DNA of 64,000 bases from positions 1-64,000 of the forward strand of contig CALEZT010000187.1 in assembly GCA_937927975.1 (NCBI GenBank). Reading direction: 5' to 3'. This stretch comes from an uncultured Phycisphaerales bacterium. Its GTDB lineage: Bacteria; Planctomycetota; Phycisphaerae; Sedimentisphaerales; Anaerobacaceae. The position numbers and the translations under genes were made by a program. Shown here in pieces: positions 60,517 through 64,000 of this stretch (its first letter is position 1; every line of letters starts with the position of its first letter). The notes under the pieces are model-generated. The model was not told the DNA's origin and did no database searches. It saw only the letters and a list, made by a program, of their open reading frames with translations.

Positions 60517-62478
60517 ATGGACAAGCGAAGTGCGTTTCGTTGGGCGGTGCTGTTGGGGGTGGTTTCAGGAGCTTCGTGGAACGCATCGGGGCAGGTCGGG
60601 GAGATTCGGCCGGGCGAGAACCTGGTGGTCCAAGGCCTGCCTCCCATCCCGGTCTCCCTGGCGGGCGAAGTCCGGCGGTACACGGAATCGCGCTCGGCGT
60701 CCTTTGCGGACTGGCATCCGACCGAGCGGTCGATCCTGATCTCCACGCGGTTCGCCAATACCGCTCAGATCCATCGTGTCAAACAGCCCGGCGGGGCGCG
60801 AACGCAATTGACGTTCTTCGACGAGCCGATCAGCGGGGCCGCATACGAGCCTCGGACGGGGCGGTATTTCCTGTTCACCAAGGACGTCGGCGGCAACGAG
60901 TTCGGCCAGATCTATCGCTACGACGTCGCGGATGGGCGGGTGACGCTGCTGACCGACGGCGGCCGCTCCCAGAACGGCGGCATCGAGTGGAGCGCCCGAG
61001 GCGACCGGATCGCCTACGGTTCGACCCGCCGCAATGGCGCCGACCGCGACCTTTACATCATGGACCCGCTCGACCCGAAGACCGACCGGCTCGTCCTGCA
61101 AGTCAGCGGTGGCGGCTGGTCCGTCCTCGACTGGTCGCCCGACGACCGAGGACTTCTGATCGGCGAATATGTCTCCATCAACGAAAGTCGCCTGTGGCTC
61201 CTGGATCTCCAGACGGGCGGGAAGTCTCTGCTCACAGAGTCCGGCTCGGAACCGGTCTCCTATCGCAACGCCCGATTCAGCAAGGATGGTGCGGGACTCT
61301 ACCTGACGACGGACAACGACTCCGAATTCCAGCGGCTCTCTCACATGGACCTCGCGACCCGCCTGATCACGACGCTGGTGGACTCGATCCCCTGGGACGT
61401 CGAGGGCCTGGATCTGTCGCCGGACGGCCGGCGGATCGCGTTTGGCGTGAACGAAGCGGGCATCTCGCGGCTGTATCTGTTTGACATCGCGGATCGCAGG
61501 CTGCAACGCGTGGACGCGGTCCCGACAGGCACCGCGGGCGGTCTCACGTGGCATCCAAGAGGCCGGGACCTGGCTTTCACCATCTCCACGGCCCGCTCGC
61601 CTTCGGATGTCTACTCGCTCGATACCGAGACGGGCGAGGTGTCCCGCTGGACGGAGAGCGAACTCGGCGGGCTCGTCGCTTCCGAGTTGTCGGAGCCACG
61701 GCTCGTGCGCTGGCCCAGCTTCGATGGTCGCGAGATCACCGGGTTTCTCTATGAGCCCGCGGTCCGTTTCACCGGCAAGCGTCCCGTGATGATCGTCATT
61801 CACGGCGGTCCTGAGAGCCAGTCCCGACCGGGCTTCCTCGGACGCAGCAACTACTTCCTGAACGAGCACGGCGTCGCCTTGCTCCTGCCCAACGTCCGCG
61901 GTTCGACCGGCTACGGCAAGAGCTTCGTCAAGCTCGACAATGGCCTCAAGCGTGAGGATTCGGTCAAAGACATCGGCGCTCTGCTCGACTGGATCGCGAA
62001 GCAGCCGAATCTTGATGCCTCGCGGATCCTGGTCATGGGCGGCAGCTACGGCGGCTACATGACGCTGGCCGTCTCGACCCATTATAGCGATCGCATCCGC
62101 TGCGCGATCGACATCGTCGGGATCTCGAACTTCAACACGTTCCTCAAGAACACCGAGAGCTACCGCCGGGACCTGCGCCGGGCCGAATATGGCGACGAAC
62201 GCGATCCCGCGATGCGGGAGTTCTTCGAGCGGATCGCGCCGCTGAACAATGCCGCCAAGATCACCAAGCCCCTGTTCGTCGTGCAGGGCGGAAACGATCC
62301 TCGCGTCCCGCTGTCGGAGGCCGAGCAGATGGTCGAGCGGGTCAGGGAGCACGGCACACCCGTCTGGTACCTCATGGCCAAGGACGAAGGCCACGGCTTC
62401 CGCAAGAAGGAGAACGCCGACTTCCAGTTCTACGCGACGATCCTGTTTACGCGGCATCACCTGCTGGGCGGGTCGTGA
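60517..62478 (+). CDS. Exported S9-family prolyl oligopeptidase/acylaminoacyl-peptidase
   Basis: A 653-residue serine peptidase with signal peptide (AVLLGVVSGASWNASGQ). An N-terminal beta-propeller (about 50-390, with blades such as 'GIEWSARGDRIAYGSTRRNG' and 'LDLSPDGRRIAFGV') caps the alpha/beta-hydrolase domain. The catalytic triad is Ser510 in 'MGGSYGGYMTL', Asp594 in 'GGNDPRVP' and His626 in 'DEGHGFRK'. It is a second, conventional S9 peptidase of the window, without the VHL-like insertion seen at 27921. It likely works on peptides in the periplasm. It is not in a visible operon. Confidence 0.94.
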   Translation: MDKRSAFRWAVLLGVVSGASWNASGQVGEIRPGENLVVQGLPPIPVSLAGEVRRYTESRSASFADWHPTERSILISTRFANTAQIHRVKQPGGARTQLTFFDEPISGAAYEPRTGRYFLFTKDVGGNEFGQIYRYDVADGRVTLLTDGGRSQNGGIEWSARGDRIAYGSTRRNGADRDLYIMDPLDPKTDRLVLQVSGGGWSVLDWSPDDRGLLIGEYVSINESRLWLLDLQTGGKSLLTESGSEPVSYRNARFSKDGAGLYLTTDNDSEFQRLSHMDLATRLITTLVDSIPWDVEGLDLSPDGRRIAFGVNEAGISRLYLFDIADRRLQRVDAVPTGTAGGLTWHPRGRDLAFTISTARSPSDVYSLDTETGEVSRWTESELGGLVASELSEPRLVRWPSFDGREITGFLYEPAVRFTGKRPVMIVIHGGPESQSRPGFLGRSNYFLNEHGVALLLPNVRGSTGYGKSFVKLDNGLKREDSVKDIGALLDWIAKQPNLDASRILVMGGSYGGYMTLAVSTHYSDRIRCAIDIVGISNFNTFLKNTESYRRDLRRAEYGDERDPAMREFFERIAPLNNAAKITKPLFVVQGGNDPRVPLSEAEQMVERVREHGTPVWYLMAKDEGHGFRKKENADFQFYATILFTRHHLLGGS

Positions 62479-62494
62479 GTTCGCATGGAGGCGT

Positions 62495-62620
62495 GACGCG
62501 ATCCTGGCGGAGACTTCCATCCACAACCCCGCTTCGCAACGGGTCCTGGAAAAGAATGGGTTCCATCGGACCGGCCGACGCGAGGACCCGGAGGACGGGC
62601 TGCTCATTCGGTGGCGATCA
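62495..62620 (+). pseudogene. C-terminal remnant of a GNAT acetyltransferase
   Basis: Just after the S9 peptidase stop, one reading frame encodes 'NPASQRVLEKNGFHRTGR' and 'PEDGLLIRW'. This is the typical C-terminal part of a GNAT N-acetyltransferase (the 'N..S..VLEK.GF...G' helix-strand). The N-terminal three quarters, including the acetyl-CoA loop, are missing; upstream bases belong to the peptidase. It is a relic, presumably left by deletion. Confidence 0.65.
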
Positions 62621-62738
62621 AGCCGCCGTCGTCGACCGACAAGGTTCCGCTGTACGTCAGACCCGCATGAGCCGGAGCCGCCACGGACATGATAGCCGCC
62701 ACACAGACGCTGAGGATAATCGCTCTAGACTGATTCAT
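62604..62738 (-). pseudogene. Truncated gene start: signal peptide of an exported protein
   Basis: On the minus strand ATG 62738 opens a 44-residue frame: a full Sec signal peptide (AIILSVCVAAIMSVAAPAHAG) and 18 more residues ('LTYSGTLSVDDGGLIATE') before TGA. Its beginning matches the N-terminus usual in longer planctomycete secreted proteins, which continue after 'YSGTL'. Its end overlaps the acetyltransferase remnant that is on the other strand, so both seem to have been cut at one deletion junction near 62600-62625. A genuine small exported peptide is the alternative. GGGGGTGGGT lies just upstream of the start. Confidence 0.55.
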
Positions 62739-62983
62739 ACCCACCCCCATTCCCCGTGATGCTTACAATCTGATCTCTTGTGCTTGTTCGGCAGTGAGAC
62801 CGGACGCCCCATTTGCTACATGTCTGCATTGTGCCTATTTTGCTCAGCCTTGTCAAGTTAAACCAGCGTGATGCAGAACAGGAAGAGTTTGGCGTAAATG
62901 TGGGCGCACGATGGCGATCGGCATACGTCGAAAGGGTAGCTAAGATAGTCCTATAAGGATGACTTTCGCAGGCCGAGACGATC

Positions 62984-64000
62984 TCATCCTCGCATGCGGC
63001 GGCGCCGGCCGGCCCGCAGGAATGCATGGATGTTCTCGAGCGGCGTTTCCTGGGGCAAGTCGCAGCCTGTGCTGAGGATGAAATTCGGGAACGGCTCCAT
63101 GCTCCGCAGCAGAGCGCTCACCTCGTTCTCCACGTCGGCCGGTCGTTCCCGCAGGATTGCGCCGGTGGGGCTGATGTTGCCCATGACCATGACGTTGACC
63201 GGCAATCGGCGTGCGACCGCGGGAAGATCGACCCCCGCCTCTGGCGAATCCAGACTCACGGCGTCGACTCCCGCTGCGGCCATCAACTCGACCAGATGCA
63301 TGGTGTTGCCGCACGTGTGGTAGACCGTCGCGACCCCGGCGTATTTGCAGGTGTTGTTGATATGGCGGACATACGAGGCAGAGAACTGCTCGAACTGGGC
63401 CGGACCCAGCATGACGGCGCTGGGCTCCAGGATACAGATCACCTGGGCGCCGGCCGCGATCAGCAGAAGCGCGTATTCCTGAATCTTCTCGGCGGTGAAC
63501 TGGCAGATCTGAGCCAGTTCTTCGGGACGCAGCATGGTGGCCATGGCGGCTTCGTCGGCGCCCATCATCAGCGCGGCCAGGGAGTAGGGGCCTGTGACGT
63601 ACGCTCCTCGCAGCACGGACGGGGGCAGGCCGATGCTCATGAGCTTCACCGTTTCGACGTAGCCGAGCAGGCGGGCATCGAACGATATGTTGATTTGCGA
63701 GCAGGCCGCAAGATCGTCGGCCGAGAAGCTGTCCTTCAGGACCGTGGCCGATTCCTCTTTGGGGAAGACAGTGTAACGACCGAGCGCATTCGCCTCGACG
63801 GACAGATCCATCAGAGGGAACACCATATCCGGGCAGAACGTCTCGGTTAGCAGTCGGATCACTCTGTAATGCTGGCCGTAGTTCTGCTGAGCCAGCTTGA
63901 CCGTGCATCCGGTCAGGTTCAATCCGGGAAACCCCATCAGCGGGACCACCAGACGTCGCCCTTCGTTCTGGGCCCTCTTGGCCATCTCATGAAACGGTTT
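62984..64000 (-). CDS. MtaA/UroD-family corrinoid methyltransferase-like protein (partial at right edge)
   Basis: A protein of at least 333 residues of the uroporphyrinogen decarboxylase superfamily, MtaA/CmuA/MtbA type. The frame stays open to the window end, so an ATG at 63985 may be internal and the true start may lie beyond. Family marks are 'GPYSLAALMMGADEA', 'ILEPSAVMLGP', 'VYHTCGNTMHLVELMAAAGVDAVSLD', and the zinc motif H-x-C...C formed by 'YHTCGN' and 'STGCDLP' near the C-terminus, as in methyltransferases that move methyl groups from corrinoid proteins. It is not a true HemE, which lacks that motif. Substrate is unknown. Confidence 0.85.
   Translation of the reverse strand, partial: KPFHEMAKRAQNEGRRLVVPLMGFPGLNLTGCTVKLAQQNYGQHYRVIRLLTETFCPDMVFPLMDLSVEANALGRYTVFPKEESATVLKDSFSADDLAACSQINISFDARLLGYVETVKLMSIGLPPSVLRGAYVTGPYSLAALMMGADEAAMATMLRPEELAQICQFTAEKIQEYALLLIAAGAQVICILEPSAVMLGPAQFEQFSASYVRHINNTCKYAGVATVYHTCGNTMHLVELMAAAGVDAVSLDSPEAGVDLPAVARRLPVNVMVMGNISPTGAILRERPADVENEVSALLRSMEPFPNFILSTGCDLPQETPLENIHAFLRAGRRRRMRG

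Noticed and set aside
62984..64000. True uroporphyrinogen decarboxylase (hemE)
   Set aside because: The H-x-C...C zinc motif and divergent N-terminus fit the MtaA group of methyltransferases, and the haem operon here follows the sirohaem route.

Overview
The window looks like one stretch of chromosome from a high-GC, Gram-negative bacterium, most likely an anaerobic member of the Planctomycetota (class Phycisphaerae, Sedimentisphaerales-like). This placement is inferred from gene content. Pointers are Tat-exported Gfo/Idh/MocA and TIM-barrel sugar enzymes, a DUF1080 lipoprotein, large secreted LamG / discoidin / GEVED / GLUG proteins, Kdo genes (so an LPS outer membrane), a membrane-permease-free PTS, a MetF-MvhD pair and siroheme-type haem genes. 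No rRNA, tRNA, CRISPR array, transposase or prophage was seen.

Region by region. 1-2.6 kb (minus): an operon of an MvhD-like Fe-S protein, methylenetetrahydrofolate reductase and an Fe-S/FMN glutamate-synthase-like protein that runs off the left edge; this reads as a C1/electron-transfer module. 3.5-5.9 kb (minus): a sigma-54 activator with a KaiC-like sensor domain and a GAF domain. 6.1-16.3 kb (plus): exported oxidoreductases and an isomerase interleaved with three secreted proteins (two with DUF5648 repeats, one with GLUG repeats). 16.4-17.6 kb (minus): DNA polymerase IV. 17.8-24.0 kb (plus): tetrapyrrole operon hemA-hemC-cobA/hemD-AhbC-like radical SAM-hemB; hemB carries an in-frame palindromic repeat insertion. 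24.0-27.7 kb: membrane protein, DUF1080 lipoprotein, a 0.4 kb inverted-repeat element, an outer-membrane protein and a universal stress protein.

27.9-30.4 kb: an exported S9 (DPP-IV-type) peptidase carrying a von Hippel-Lindau beta-like domain. 30.8-38.6 kb: two GEVED surface proteins, one of about 1756 residues ending in LamG and an acidic tail. 39.1-45.3 kb (minus): two tandem paralogous LamG/discoidin proteins. 45.6-49.7 kb: MscS channel, a secretin-domain-like exported protein, a MIF-family tautomerase and HisI. 49.9-62.5 kb (plus): a flippase-like membrane protein, then hpf-ptsN-ptsH-ptsI (regulatory PTS), DUF2344-RNase G, kdsD-kdsC-LptC-like (Kdo/LPS), and a second S9 peptidase. 62.5-64 kb: remnants of an acetyltransferase and of an exported protein, then an MtaA/UroD-family methyltransferase cut by the right edge.

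Taken together the genes describe a particle- or polysaccharide-degrading anaerobe: exported sugar enzymes and peptidases, large carbohydrate-binding surface proteins, an LPS envelope, a siroheme route to haem, and a C1 pathway linked to Fe-S electron carriers. Start codons were mostly chosen from clear AGGAGG-type ribosome sites, and many lie well inside the longest open frame. Promoters and terminators were read by eye and are predictions.
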